DNA of 64,000 nucleotides from Myxococcota bacterium (GTDB lineage Bacteria; Myxococcota; B64-G9): assembly GCA_022710975.1 (NCBI GenBank), contig JAKLGA010000005.1, forward strand, positions 310,001 through 374,000, written 5' to 3'. Position 1 is the stretch's first letter; each line of letters starts with the position of its first letter. Below are positions 39,919-50,011 of this stretch, in pieces. Under the pieces are notes generated by a model. That model was not told the DNA's origin. It saw only the letters and a list, made by a program, of their open reading frames with translations, and did not search any database. Made by a program: the position numbers and the translations under genes.

Positions 39919-40728
39919 ATGGACAGCCGGAAGCTGGCCCAGTGCTACGACAGCGACGTGGGCCCGGGCTGGGACGATCGCTTCCTGCCGATGCTGCTGG
40001 AGGCCTTCCCGGACGAGCTGCCGGCCAAGGCCAACCTGCTGGAGCTCGCCTGCGCCACCGGCCGGCTGACCGAGGAGCTCCTGGAGCGCCTGCCGGCCCA
40101 GGGCCGGGTGATCGCCATCGAGGACGGGCGCGAGCTGATGGAGCTGGCCAAGCAGCGCGTGGCAGACGTGGGCGGCCGGCGGGTGTTCTTCAAGAAGGAG
40201 GCCCCGGAGAAGATCACCTTCGCCGACGCGACCTTCGACGGCGTGCTGGCCGCTGGCCTGCCGCCGATCTACGATCTGCGCAAGGTCCTGGCCGAGTCCG
40301 CGCGGCTGCTGAAGCCCGGCGGCTTCCTGCTGCTGGGGGTGCCGCTGCAGGGCTCGTTCCAGGAGCTGTTCGACGCGCTGCGCGAGGTGGCCGAGAAGGA
40401 GGACCTGATCCCGGTCCAGGACGGGTTGGACCGCATCCAGCAGCGCCTGCCCGAGCGGGCCACGGCCAACCGCTGGCTGCAGGAGGCCGGCCTGGTCGAG
40501 CCCCGCACCCGCACCCAGCCCGCGAGCCTGGCCTTCCCCGGCGCGCTGGCCCTGCTGCAGTCGCCGCTGGTGCGCGCCTTCTGCCTGGAGGGCTGCCTGG
40601 CCCTCATCCCCGACCGCAGCTGGCGCGAGGGGGTGCTGGCCGGCATGGTCAAGGCGCTCGACACCTACTTCCCCGCCGGCCTCGAGCTCAGCCTGAACCT
40701 CGGGCGCCTGGAGGCCACCAAGGCCTGA
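39919..40728 (+). CDS. Class I SAM-dependent methyltransferase
   Basis: The 269-residue product starts at ATG 39919 with GGAGGAGAGGC as ribosome-binding site. The Rossmann fold motifs are visible: motif I LLELACATGRLTEELL, motif II VIAIEDGRELMELAKQRV, the acidic/post-I region FADATFDGVLAAGLPP, and the LKPGGFLLLGVPL strand typical of UbiE/Methyltransf_11 proteins. The C-terminal part (about 150-269) is helical and not recognised. The first motif has Ala-Cys-Ala in place of the common Gly-x-Gly, seen in some active relatives. The substrate is unknown. It is followed by a terminator-like hairpin shared with the convergent gene. Confidence 0.75.
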   Translation: MDSRKLAQCYDSDVGPGWDDRFLPMLLEAFPDELPAKANLLELACATGRLTEELLERLPAQGRVIAIEDGRELMELAKQRVADVGGRRVFFKKEAPEKITFADATFDGVLAAGLPPIYDLRKVLAESARLLKPGGFLLLGVPLQGSFQELFDALREVAEKEDLIPVQDGLDRIQQRLPERATANRWLQEAGLVEPRTRTQPASLAFPGALALLQSPLVRAFCLEGCLALIPDRSWREGVLAGMVKALDTYFPAGLELSLNLGRLEATKA

Positions 40729-40764
40729 GCCCGCCCCGCCCGCGCCCCCGGCCACGCCGCGAGA

Positions 40765-40803
40765 AACGAAGAAGGGCCCCGCCGGCAGCGCCGACGGGGC
40801 CCT
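40765..40803 (-). terminator. Terminator-like hairpin between convergent genes
   Basis: GGGCCCCG (40774-40781) pairs with CGGGGCCC (40795-40802). On the minus strand the stem is followed by the T-rich CTTCTTCGTTTC, so it probably ends transcription of the Cys-rich gene at 40826-44353. It could also act on the methyltransferase transcript. Confidence 0.55.
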
Positions 40804-40825
40804 CGGGGTCAGGCAGGCTCCTGGC

Positions 40826-43800
40826 TTACAGGAAGCAGAAGCCGTATTCGAGATCGCAGGTCAGGCCGGTCGGGCACACGGTCCCGCCGTCGCAGGCGAT
40901 CAGGCACAGGCCCTCGGCCAGGGGCACGCCGCCCATGTACAGCTGGGCGCAGACGCCGCCAGCGGCGCAGTCCTGGGCGGCGATGTCGCACCACTCAGAG
41001 CAGTTGCCGTTGGTGAAGCCCCAGGCGTCCGGGAAGCAGAAGGGATCGGCGCCGGCGTTGGAGGCGCAGTCCGAGGGGACCGTGCAGGCCGCGGCCAGGA
41101 TGCCCGCGCCCGGGGTGCAGGAGGCCGTGCCGGCGCACGCGGTATCGTCCGCGCAATCGATGTAGTTGTCCATGTCGTTGTCGGCCATGTCGTCGCACGC
41201 GCTCTCGGGCAGCAGCTCGTTGATGTTCAGGTTGAACGCGCCGGTCTGGCCGGGCCAGGAGTCCACCACGATGGTGTACTCCGCGCCCGCCACGGTCGGA
41301 GCGCCGGTGACGGACAGGTACGAGTTGGCCTCGTCGTCGTTGCAGCCGAGCAGGGTGCCGGCGGCGTCGTACACGCCCAGCACGGTGTCATCCACCGGGC
41401 TCGAGTTCAGGGTGTCGAACATGTAGGAGCCGGTGGTCGGGGCGGTCCACAGGAAGCACACCTCCGGGCCCGACGGCGGGTTGCCGGCGAAGCAGGGCAG
41501 GTCGGAGACCGCCGGGGCGCCCGTGAGGTCGCCGGTGGTGGCCGGGGTGCCGACCGCGCTGGCGATGTCGGTGCAGTTCAGGATGCAGCGGGCGGTATCG
41601 CCGAGGTCCTCGCAGCCGTTCGGGCAGGTGGTGGGGACCCACTCCTCGCCGGTCTGGCCGCAGGTCTCGAGGGTCACGCCGTCCGCGTTGCACTGGGTCG
41701 CGCCCGGCTCGCAGATGGTGGTGCAGTTGGGGGGATCCAGGGTGTCGTCGCAGCCGATGATGCAGGTGTAGGTGTCGCCCCACAGGCCGGAGGCGTTGCA
41801 GATCTGGAGGGTCATGGCGTCCATGCAGCGCAGCTCGTCCGGGGTGCACTCGGGCTGCTGGATGTTCAGCACGTAGGTGCCGGTGCCGGTGCTGTAGGCG
41901 TCGATCACCAGGGTGTAGACCGCGCCGGCGGTCACCGCGTAGCTGGTCATGGACTGCAGGCCGTCGCCGCTGTCGTCGTCGCAGGCGACCTGGGCGCCGG
42001 TCGCGTCGAGCACCATGATCACCGTGTCGTAGCTCGAGGTGTTGGTGTTGAACAGGTAGGTGCCGTCGGCCGGCGCCGTCCAGGTGAAGCACACGTCCGC
42101 GCCGCTGTTACCCTGGCAGACCGGGGTGAAGGTGTTGGCCATGCCGGTGTTCGAGCCGGTGGCCACGGCCGCGCCCACGTTGCTGGCGATGTCGGTGCAG
42201 CTCACGGTCACGCAGGCGCCCGCGATGCACAGGTCGCCGGTGGCGGCGCAGTCCGTGCCGTCCACCCAGTCCAGGCAGCCGTTGCCGCCCAGGCTGCAGG
42301 TCTGGATCACGCTGCCGGCGCACTGGGTCGCGCCCTCGGTGTCGCAGTTGTTCACGCAGGTCACGCAGGCGCCGTTCAGGCACAGCTCGCCGGCGGCCGC
42401 GCAGTCCTCGTTCAGCGTCCACACGCCGCAGCCGCCCGCGTCGGCGACGCAGGCGAACACGGAGTCGCCCTGGCACACGTTCGGGTCGCCCACGGTGCAC
42501 TCGCCGATGCAGCAGGCCGCGCCGCTGCCCAGGCTCACGTCGTCCACCAGGAAGGAGATGCCCGCGCCCTGCACGTTGGACACGAACGCCAGGTCATGGG
42601 CCGCGCCGTCGGCGTAGGCCGACAGATCGATCTGCACCAGGGTCCAGGCCGCGTAGCTGTCCACGTCCGCCTCGGTGGTGTGGAACACCTGGGTGCCGTC
42701 CACGGTCACGTCCAGGTAGCCCGCGGTGCCCGAGCCGTCCGCGAAGGACCACAGGAAGAAGAACAGGGTGGCCGGCTGGCCGGCCGGGATGGTCACGCTC
42801 TGGCTCAGGGAGCCGTCCTCGACGCCGCTCTCCACGCCGCCGAACCAGGCCCACACGTTGCCGGCGTGCGGCGGGAAGCTGTTGTTGCAGGTGTCGAGAT
42901 CGCACAGCGGGGTGCCGAACTGGGTCGAGGCCTCGGTCCAGGCGCCGGAGCCCGCGCCGGCCTCGAAGCCGCCGTCGGTCACCAGCTCGGTGCAGCTGCC
43001 GCCGCCCACGCACTGGCCGTTCGCGTCGCAGGTCTCGGGCGCGGTGCACTCGCCGCAGGAGCCGCCGCAGCCGTCATCGCCGCACTCCAGGCCGGTGCAG
43101 TTCGGGACGCACTCGCACTGGCCGGCGTTGCAGGTCTCGGGCGCGGTGCACTCGCCGCAGGAGCCGCCGCAGCCGTCGTCGCCGCACTCCAGGCCGGTGC
43201 AGTTCGGGACGCACTCGCACTGCCCGGCGTTGCAGGTCTCGGGCGCGGTGCAGGCGCCGCAGGAGGCGCCGCACACGGGATCCGGGCCGCACTCGAGGCC
43301 GGTGCAGTCCGGGGTGCAGTCCTCGCACTGGCCGGTGGCCAGGATGCACACCTCGGGGGCGGTGCAGGCGCCGCAGGAGCCGCCGCAGCCGTCGTCGCCG
43401 CACTCCAGGCCGGTGCAGACCGGGGTGCAGATGGGCTGGCAGATGCCGTCCACGTCGCACTGCTCGTTCACGCCGCAGTCGCCGCAGGAGGCGCCGCACA
43501 CGGGATCCACGCCGCACTCGCGCGCGGTGCAGTCCGGGGCGCAGTCCTCGCACAGGCCGCTCGCCAGGATGCACACCTCGGGGGCGGTGCAGTCGCCGCA
43601 CGAGCCGCCGCAGCCGTCGTCGCCGCACTCCAGGCCGGTGCAATCCGGGACGCAGACCGGCTCGCAGACGCCGTCCACGTTGCACTGCTCATCCACGCCG
43701 CAGTCGCCGCAGCTGCCGGTGCAGCCGTCGCTGCCGCACTCCCTGCCCGTGCAGTCCGGGGTGCAGGTGACCACGCAGGCCGCGTCGGCGCCGGTGACCT

Positions 43801-44353
43801 GGCAGGCCTCGTTGGCCTCGCAGGTGTCGGTCACCACCCAGTCGTTGCAGCCGTCCACCCCGAGCTGGCAGGTCTCGACCGTGTTGCCCGTGCACTGGGT
43901 CGCGTTGACCGTGTCGCAGGCGTCCGTGCAGGTGTCCGCGCAGGCCGCCGTGCCGGTCGCGTCCTCGCAGATCTGGCCGTTGGTGGCGCAGTCGGTGGTG
44001 TCGTCCCAGGCCAGGCAGCCCAGGTTGTCCGCGGTGCAGGTCTGCACGATGGCGCCGTTGCACTGCGTGTCACCCGCGGTGGCGCAGGCGTTCTCGCAGC
44101 GGCACAGGCCCGCCTCGCAGGTCTGCGAGCCGGCGCAGGTCTCGTAGGTCGTCCACACCGCGCAGCCATCCGCGTCCTCTGCGCAGCGCTCGGTGCCGGT
44201 GCTGTCCGTGTTGCACTGCACCGCGCCCAGGGTCACGCAGGCGTTCGCCACCGCCTCGCAGTCCGGGCCGCTCTCGCCGTCGTCGCAGCCCAGGCCGGTG
44301 AACGCCACCGCCAGGGCCAACAGGACCGTGCCCAACAGGTACGTGCTTCGCAT
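40826..44353 (-). CDS. Cys-rich multi-repeat surface lipoprotein with pre-peptidase-like domains
   Basis: The 1175-residue product starts at ATG 44353, after GGAGGAAGG. The lipoprotein signal ends TGLGCDDG. Residues 35-200 form Cys modules with a C-x(3)-A-x-QC-x-G-x(5)-C layout. Residues about 205-450 hold at least seven copies of a unit containing CTGLECGDDGCGGSCG and CTAPE-x-C. A jellyroll-like domain follows (about 455-600, with TELVTDGGFEAG and SFLVDDVSL). Then come further Cys modules and two PPC-like domains (ADVCFTWTAPADGTYLF and PEVCFLWTAPTTGSYMF). It ends with a MopE-like C-D-D-M-A-D-N-D-M-D motif and a Cys-rich tail. It is probably a large exposed stalk stabilised by disulphides. 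Ligand unknown; no homologue could be named. Confidence 0.75.
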   Translation of the reverse strand: MRSTYLLGTVLLALAVAFTGLGCDDGESGPDCEAVANACVTLGAVQCNTDSTGTERCAEDADGCAVWTTYETCAGSQTCEAGLCRCENACATAGDTQCNGAIVQTCTADNLGCLAWDDTTDCATNGQICEDATGTAACADTCTDACDTVNATQCTGNTVETCQLGVDGCNDWVVTDTCEANEACQVTGADAACVVTCTPDCTGRECGSDGCTGSCGDCGVDEQCNVDGVCEPVCVPDCTGLECGDDGCGGSCGDCTAPEVCILASGLCEDCAPDCTARECGVDPVCGASCGDCGVNEQCDVDGICQPICTPVCTGLECGDDGCGGSCGACTAPEVCILATGQCEDCTPDCTGLECGPDPVCGASCGACTAPETCNAGQCECVPNCTGLECGDDGCGGSCGECTAPETCNAGQCECVPNCTGLECGDDGCGGSCGECTAPETCDANGQCVGGGSCTELVTDGGFEAGAGSGAWTEASTQFGTPLCDLDTCNNSFPPHAGNVWAWFGGVESGVEDGSLSQSVTIPAGQPATLFFFLWSFADGSGTAGYLDVTVDGTQVFHTTEADVDSYAAWTLVQIDLSAYADGAAHDLAFVSNVQGAGISFLVDDVSLGSGAACCIGECTVGDPNVCQGDSVFACVADAGGCGVWTLNEDCAAAGELCLNGACVTCVNNCDTEGATQCAGSVIQTCSLGGNGCLDWVDGTDCAATGDLCIAGACVTVSCTDIASNVGAAVATGSNTGMANTFTPVCQGNSGADVCFTWTAPADGTYLFNTNTSSYDTVIMVLDATGAQVACDDDSGDGLQSMTSYAVTAGAVYTLVIDAYSTGTGTYVLNIQQPECTPDELRCMDAMTLQICNASGLWGDTYTCIIGCDDTLDPPNCTTICEPGATQCNADGVTLETCGQTGEEWVPTTCPNGCEDLGDTARCILNCTDIASAVGTPATTGDLTGAPAVSDLPCFAGNPPSGPEVCFLWTAPTTGSYMFDTLNSSPVDDTVLGVYDAAGTLLGCNDDEANSYLSVTGAPTVAGAEYTIVVDSWPGQTGAFNLNINELLPESACDDMADNDMDNYIDCADDTACAGTASCTPGAGILAAACTVPSDCASNAGADPFCFPDAWGFTNGNCSEWCDIAAQDCAAGGVCAQLYMGGVPLAEGLCLIACDGGTVCPTGLTCDLEYGFCFL
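43030..43720 (-). repeat. Near-identical ~100-bp repeats in the Cys-rich lipoprotein gene
   Basis: On the plus strand the block GAGCCGCCGCAGCCGTC and the neighbouring GCCGCACTCCAGGCCGGTGC recur at least five times between 43,055 and 43,650. They encode the Gly/Cys-rich repeat. Two units (about 43,050 and 43,155) are almost identical over 100 nt, implying recent duplication. Confidence 0.75.
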
Positions 44354-44481
44354 GCCTTCCTCCAACGTCAATTAAGGTTGCCGAACACCCTCCGGAGACG
44401 GTCCACAGGGCCGTCGACCGGAAACCAGGAACCAAGGCTCAAAGACCCACCGGATGAAGCTCAAGGCTGGAAAGCGGGCGT

Positions 44482-44510
44482 ATACTACACGCCTCGACAT
44501 ACACACACAA
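44482..44510 (-). promoter_or_regulatory. Sigma-70-like promoter for the 40826-44353 gene
   Basis: Minus-strand TTGTGT (44505-44510) and TAGTAT (44482-44487) are separated by 17 nt, 128 nt before the ATG at 44353. The long leader contains a T-rich start just upstream (7 T at 44512-44518), possibly the 3' end of the activator transcript. Confidence 0.5.
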
Positions 44511-44540
44511 CAAAAAAATGACCCGCCCTAACCCCTGGAA

Positions 44541-46106
<1,566 letters not shown>

Positions 46107-46112
46107 GGGGCC

Positions 46113-46142
46113 CCCTTAGCACGACCGAAAGGCCCACCGCAA
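46113..46142 (-). promoter_or_regulatory. Sigma-70-like promoter, leaderless start of the sigma-54 activator
   Basis: Minus-strand TTGCGG (46137-46142) and TAAGGG (46113-46118) are 18 nt apart. The -10 box ends 6 nt before the ATG at 46106. Confidence 0.45.
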
Positions 46143-46176
46143 GCGGCGAGAAACGGTTGACCGGGGCGGAGGCTTC

Positions 46177-47268
46177 ATGCAAGCTACCGCCGGGATGACC
46201 GCCGTACGCCTCCAGCTCGTGCTGCTCGCAGCGTTCGCCGCGACCTCCTGCGGGGACAAGCTCGAGACGCACCTGACCAAGTTCGGGGATCCGGCCGCCC
46301 AGCAGGCCGCGCCCCTGCCGCCGCCGCCGGACGCCTACGCCCTGGGGGAGTCGCCCGAGGTGGCCGCGCGGGTGGTGGGCATGCCCTACCGGGAGGTGGC
46401 CGCGCGCCTGGGCGCCCACCGCCTCCAGTCGAAGATCGAGTACACCTTTCAGCGGGGCAACGCCCAGGTCGCGCTCCAGGAGACCGCCCTGCTCGTGCAG
46501 GCCGCCGACGGCGGGTTCCGCCTCAAGGTGGAGAACCAGGCCAGCCAGGGCTACGAGCTGCTGTTCACCGGGGGCCAGCTCTTCGTCCGCCAGCGCTACG
46601 GCAAGTTCCACCCCCGCGATCTGCTCGAGGCCCAGCACCTGCGCTGGCGCGACGAGGCCACCCGCGGCTACGCGGCGCTGGTGCGCCTGTTCCGCGGGCG
46701 GCTGTTCCTGTCCAAGCAGGGGCTCGCCCGGCACCACGGCCGGGACGCCATGCGCTACGGCATCGCGCTCGGGCCCGGGCCGGCCAACCTGCCGGGCGCG
46801 CCCGCCGCGCCGCAGCCGCCGGCCGGGGTGAGCAGGTACGTGTTCCCGATCGAGCCCACCCCCAGCGAGGAGGATGGCTGGCGGGACCGGGCCGAGCCGC
46901 AGGAGGCCCTGGGCAGCCTGCTGGTGGACACCGACACGGGTGTGCTGCTCGAGGTGAGCTTCCGCGGCCGGCTGGCCTGGCAGAGCCCGGCCGGCGAGGC
47001 GCTGGAGCTGCGGGTGTCGGCGGCCATCACGGCCGACGGGTTCGGCAACCCGCCCAGCCTGCCGGGCCCGGCCGAGGGGGAGCTCACGCCCGTCCCCGAC
47101 CGGCTGGTGGTGGACACCAAGCCGCTCGACTTCTTCTACGGCAAGGGCTACACCTCCACCCTCGGCCTGCCCGCCGGCGTGGCGCGCCGCTCCGAGGACG
47201 AGAAGAAGGCCGAGGCCGAGGCTGCCCCCCAGCCCCCGCTCGAAGGAGGCGTCCCATCGAACCCCTGA
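46177..47268 (+). CDS. Lipoprotein of unknown function
   Basis: The 363-residue product starts at ATG 46177, with GGAGG 4 nt upstream; a second ATG at 46195 is also possible. A lipoprotein signal ends FAATSCGDK. The mature chain is globular with mixed strands and helices, for example RLQSKIEYTFQRGNAQVALQE and LLVDTDTGVLLEVSFRGRLA, which suggest a LolA/LppX-like or beta-barrel-like sheet, but no family is clear. The C-terminus is Lys/Glu/Pro-rich. It is the first gene of a plus-strand operon with rsfS and comF; its stop overlaps the rsfS reading frame by up to 13 nt. Confidence 0.65.
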   Translation: MQATAGMTAVRLQLVLLAAFAATSCGDKLETHLTKFGDPAAQQAAPLPPPPDAYALGESPEVAARVVGMPYREVAARLGAHRLQSKIEYTFQRGNAQVALQETALLVQAADGGFRLKVENQASQGYELLFTGGQLFVRQRYGKFHPRDLLEAQHLRWRDEATRGYAALVRLFRGRLFLSKQGLARHHGRDAMRYGIALGPGPANLPGAPAAPQPPAGVSRYVFPIEPTPSEEDGWRDRAEPQEALGSLLVDTDTGVLLEVSFRGRLAWQSPAGEALELRVSAAITADGFGNPPSLPGPAEGELTPVPDRLVVDTKPLDFFYGKGYTSTLGLPAGVARRSEDEKKAEAEAAPQPPLEGGVPSNP

Positions 47269-47606
47269 AGCTCGCCGAGAGCCTGGCCGCGCTGGGCGCG
47301 GAGAAGAAGGCTCGCCGCCCGCGCCTGCTGCACGTGGGCCCGCTGACCTCCTACACCGACTACCTGCTGCTGCTGTCGGCCACCAGCGACCGCCACGCGC
47401 GGGCGCTGGCCGACTTCCTGGCGAGCGAGATCAAGAGGACCGCCAGGGTCCGCGCGCTGGGCGTCGAGGGCGTCGAGGGCGGGCAGTGGATCCTGCTCGA
47501 CTTCGGCGACGTGGTGGTCCACGTGATGCAGGAGACGACCCGCAAGTACTACGATCTCGACGGCCTGTGGGTGGACGCCGAGGAAGTCGCGCTCGCCGAT
47601 TCATGA
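47256..47606 (+). CDS. rsfS: Ribosomal silencing factor RsfS, with a non-canonical start codon
   Basis: The frame has the full RsfS core: LTSYTDYLLLLSATSDRHARALADFL, GQWILLDFGDVVVHVMQ and TRKYYDLDGLWVDAEEV. RsfS binds L14 on the large ribosomal subunit and blocks 70S formation when nutrients are short. The family also has a first helix, here PLKLAESLAALGAEKKARR, which lies upstream of the only in-frame GTG (47334). No ATG, GTG or TTG exists before that helix. ATC at 47256 lies 6 nt after GGAGG (47245-47249). CTG at 47265 forms a CTGA overlap with the upstream stop, the same geometry as the ATGA and GTGA overlaps of neighbouring operons. I give 47256 as the outer limit (116 residues); the true start is one of these two, or the protein is shorter than normal. 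Confidence 0.8.
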   Translation: MEPLKLAESLAALGAEKKARRPRLLHVGPLTSYTDYLLLLSATSDRHARALADFLASEIKRTARVRALGVEGVEGGQWILLDFGDVVVHVMQETTRKYYDLDGLWVDAEEVALADS

Positions 47607-48355
47607 GCCCCGCCCCGCCCCGCGCCCGGCTCCTCGGGCTGCTCTGCGCACCGCTCGACGCCTGCCAGGGCCTGCTCGATCTGCTGCTGCCCCCGGCCTG
47701 CGGCGTGTGCCAGGCGCTGCTCGACGAGCGCCGCGAGGTGCTGTGCCCCAACTGCGCGGCCGAGCTCGAGCCCTTGGGCGGCGCGCTGTGCGGGCGCTGC
47801 GGGCTGCCGGGCGCGGACCCCTGCCCGGCCTGCCGGGGCGAGCCCGGGCCGCTCTCCAGGCTGCGCTCCGGCTGGGCCTACGAGGGGGCGCTGCAGCAGG
47901 CCATCCTGCGCATGAAGCTCGGCCGGCGCATCGAGCTGGCCGAGGACCTCGGGGCGCGGCTGGCCGCGCGGGCTCTCCCCGGCTGGGAGTGGCAGGAGCT
48001 CGAGCTGCTCGCGCCCATCCCGCTCCACCCCCGGCGGCTCCACGCCCGCGGCTTCAACCAGGCCGCGGTGATCGCCCGGGCGCTGGCCCGCGCCCACGGC
48101 CTGCCGCTCAGCCTCGATCACCTGGTGCGTACCCGGGCCACCCCGGAGCAGGCCCGGGCCCAGGATCGCGCGGCGCGGCTCGCGAACGTGCGCGGCGCCT
48201 TCGCGGTGAGGGCGGGCCACCCCTTCGCGGGCAGGTGCGTCTGCCTGGTGGACGACGTGGTCACCACCGGCGCCACCCTGCACGCCGCGGCCGAGGCGCT
48301 GCTCGCGGCCGGGGCGCGGGAGGTGCGCGGGCTGAGCGTGGCCCGCACCCTGTGA
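47603..48355 (+). CDS. comF: ComF-family amidophosphoribosyltransferase-like protein
   Basis: The 250-residue product starts at ATG 47603 and overlaps the rsfS stop (ATGA). Two zinc-ribbon-like Cys pairs lie near the N-terminus (CGVCQALL ... CPNC and CGRCG ... CPAC). Then come the ComF sequence GWAYEGALQQAILRMKLGRR, PIPLHPRRLHARGFNQAAVIARAL and the PRPP-binding VCLVDDVVTTGATLHAAAEAL. ComF/GntX proteins are needed for DNA uptake in some bacteria. The reaction is not established; the phosphoribosyltransferase fold is clear. Its pairing with rsfS is seen only as operon structure. Confidence 0.85.
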   Translation: MSPAPPRARLLGLLCAPLDACQGLLDLLLPPACGVCQALLDERREVLCPNCAAELEPLGGALCGRCGLPGADPCPACRGEPGPLSRLRSGWAYEGALQQAILRMKLGRRIELAEDLGARLAARALPGWEWQELELLAPIPLHPRRLHARGFNQAAVIARALARAHGLPLSLDHLVRTRATPEQARAQDRAARLANVRGAFAVRAGHPFAGRCVCLVDDVVTTGATLHAAAEALLAAGAREVRGLSVARTL

Positions 48356-48422
48356 GGCGATCCGGGGCCACCGCCGCAGAATTCCCCTTTCGGATCAAGC
48401 CGGAAAATGGGCGCACGCAGAC

Positions 48423-48452
48423 TTGACGCGGGTTCGCCGTCCTCTCTAATAT
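48423..48452 (+). promoter_or_regulatory. Sigma-70-like promoter for the Cys-rich lipoprotein pair
   Basis: TTGACG (48423-48428) and TAATAT (48447-48452) are separated by 18 nt. The start would be near 48459, giving a leader of about 90 nt before the ATG at 48552. Confidence 0.65.
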
Positions 48453-48551
48453 CTGGGAGCGGTGCTCCAACCTCCACGGTCGGCAGCCTGCGCCACCCCG
48501 AGCCAGGATGGGCGGGGCCGCAGGCCTCCGCGAAACGGGAAGGTGATGGCG

Positions 48552-49982
48552 ATGAGAAGCAACTGGATGATCGGTCTGGCGCTGGTGGGCGCGCTGCTGT
48601 TCCTCGGCGCGGGCTGCGACGGCGGCACCACGACCGGGGACGGCGGCGACGGCAACACGAACACCGACGGCGACGGCGACGGCGGCCAGTGCCCCACCCT
48701 GTGCTCGGTCGACGGCGACTGCTGCGAGGAGCATGGGTGCGTGGACGGCTTCTGCCTGCCGGTCGGCGCCTGCCCGACGGGCTGCAACAAGGAGTGCGAC
48801 AAGGCCGCGGGCCAGGTCTGCGACCAGGGCACCAAGAGGTGCATCCAGGGCGCGCCGCCGCTGAACTGCCAGACGGACTGCAACTGCTTCACCGACGAGG
48901 TGTGCGACCAGGGCGCCTGCGTGGCGGCCTGCCAGGGCGACGAGGACTGCGCCGAGGGCCTGGAGTGCCGCGACAGCCTGTGCCGGCCCGCGGCCTGCGC
49001 GACCCGCGAGGAGTGCGTGGGCGGCGCGGGCTGCATGGTGTGCAAGAACCAGGAGTGCGTGTCCGAGCCGGCCGTGTGCGCGGGCGACGCCGACTGCTGC
49101 GTGGGGCGGCGCTGCAACTTCGGCACCTGCGTGCCGGTCGAGACCGGCTGCCTGGCCGACAACGACTGCACCGAGGTGGACTTCCCGCGCTGCGTGGACG
49201 GGAGCTGCGTGCAGGAGTGCGTCAACGACATCGACTGCCTCCAGGGCCAGGCGTGCGTCAACACGCACTGCGAGTCGGTCGGCTGCTCGCCGGAATCCTG
49301 CGCCGTGGGTGAGTGGTGCGACACGGGCGACGGGATCTGCAAGCCGGGCTGCGACTCCAACAGCGATTGCATCACCCCGAACACCTGCAACTACCAGACC
49401 CACGCCTGCGGCCAGACCGACTGCTGCGGCAACGCCTGCCAGGCGCCCGCCTACTGCGACACCCTGAGCTGCGCCTGCGCCGAGCCCTGCGTGCGGGGCG
49501 ACTGCGTGTTCGGCTCCTGCACCCTGTACCCCAACACCACCTGCGACGCGGCCTCCAACAAGTGCGTGGCCTGCCCGGCCAACTTCACCTGCAACGCGGC
49601 CACGGGCCAGTGCGTGTGCACGGACGCGGCCTGCCCGGCCGGCTCGACCTGCAACGAGGTCACCGGCATGTGCGAGGCCGAGCAGGGCAACTGCGTGCCG
49701 GCCTGCGTGGCGCCCGAGGTGTGCGGGGTCAACGACGTGTGCGCCGTCCCGGGTGGCGGCGGGGACGGCGACCCGTGCTTCGCCGACGCCGAGTGCGACG
49801 CGACCCAGGGCTTCCTGTGCGACGGCTCCCTGTTCTGCATCGGCTGCATGCTGATGGACGAGACCTTCGTGCCCGAGTTCGTGTGCCGGGAGGAGTGCTC
49901 GCTGCTGATGGGCACCTGCTCGAACGGGGCCTACTCCTGCAACTACCGCCACCTGGGCCTGAAGGGGCTGTGCGTGCCCTGA
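48552..49982 (+). CDS. Cys-rich lipoprotein (paralogue pair, first member)
   Basis: The 476-residue product uses ATG 48552; ATG 48546 two codons earlier is closer to the AAGG ribosome-binding site and less likely. The lipoprotein signal ends LFLGAGCDGG, followed by a Gly/Asp/Thr linker. The rest is modules of 15-40 residues with the scheme C-x(3)-DC-x(4)-C-x(4)-C (for example CSVDGDCCEEHGC, CQGDEDCAEGLEC, CLADNDCTEVDF). This resembles Dickkopf-like or EGF-like disulphide modules of myxobacterial surface proteins. Around residue 420 a Gly-rich hinge (PGGGGDGD) leads to a last globular part. The paralogous gene at 50012 follows after 29 nt. Function unknown. Confidence 0.75.
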   Translation: MRSNWMIGLALVGALLFLGAGCDGGTTTGDGGDGNTNTDGDGDGGQCPTLCSVDGDCCEEHGCVDGFCLPVGACPTGCNKECDKAAGQVCDQGTKRCIQGAPPLNCQTDCNCFTDEVCDQGACVAACQGDEDCAEGLECRDSLCRPAACATREECVGGAGCMVCKNQECVSEPAVCAGDADCCVGRRCNFGTCVPVETGCLADNDCTEVDFPRCVDGSCVQECVNDIDCLQGQACVNTHCESVGCSPESCAVGEWCDTGDGICKPGCDSNSDCITPNTCNYQTHACGQTDCCGNACQAPAYCDTLSCACAEPCVRGDCVFGSCTLYPNTTCDAASNKCVACPANFTCNAATGQCVCTDAACPAGSTCNEVTGMCEAEQGNCVPACVAPEVCGVNDVCAVPGGGGDGDPCFADAECDATQGFLCDGSLFCIGCMLMDETFVPEFVCREECSLLMGTCSNGAYSCNYRHLGLKGLCVP

Positions 49983-50011
49983 GCCGCCCGCGCCACACCT
50001 GGGAGGGCCCG

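Noticed and set aside
46157-46195. TTGACC at 46157 as a promoter for the lipoprotein gene at 46177.
   Set aside because: No -10 box lies at proper spacing, and a start there would fall after the ATG at 46177. It is unclear, so not annotated.
47334-47606. A GTG start for rsfS giving 90 residues.
   Set aside because: It would remove the first helix of the RsfS fold, which is clearly encoded upstream in the same frame, and it lacks a ribosome-binding site.
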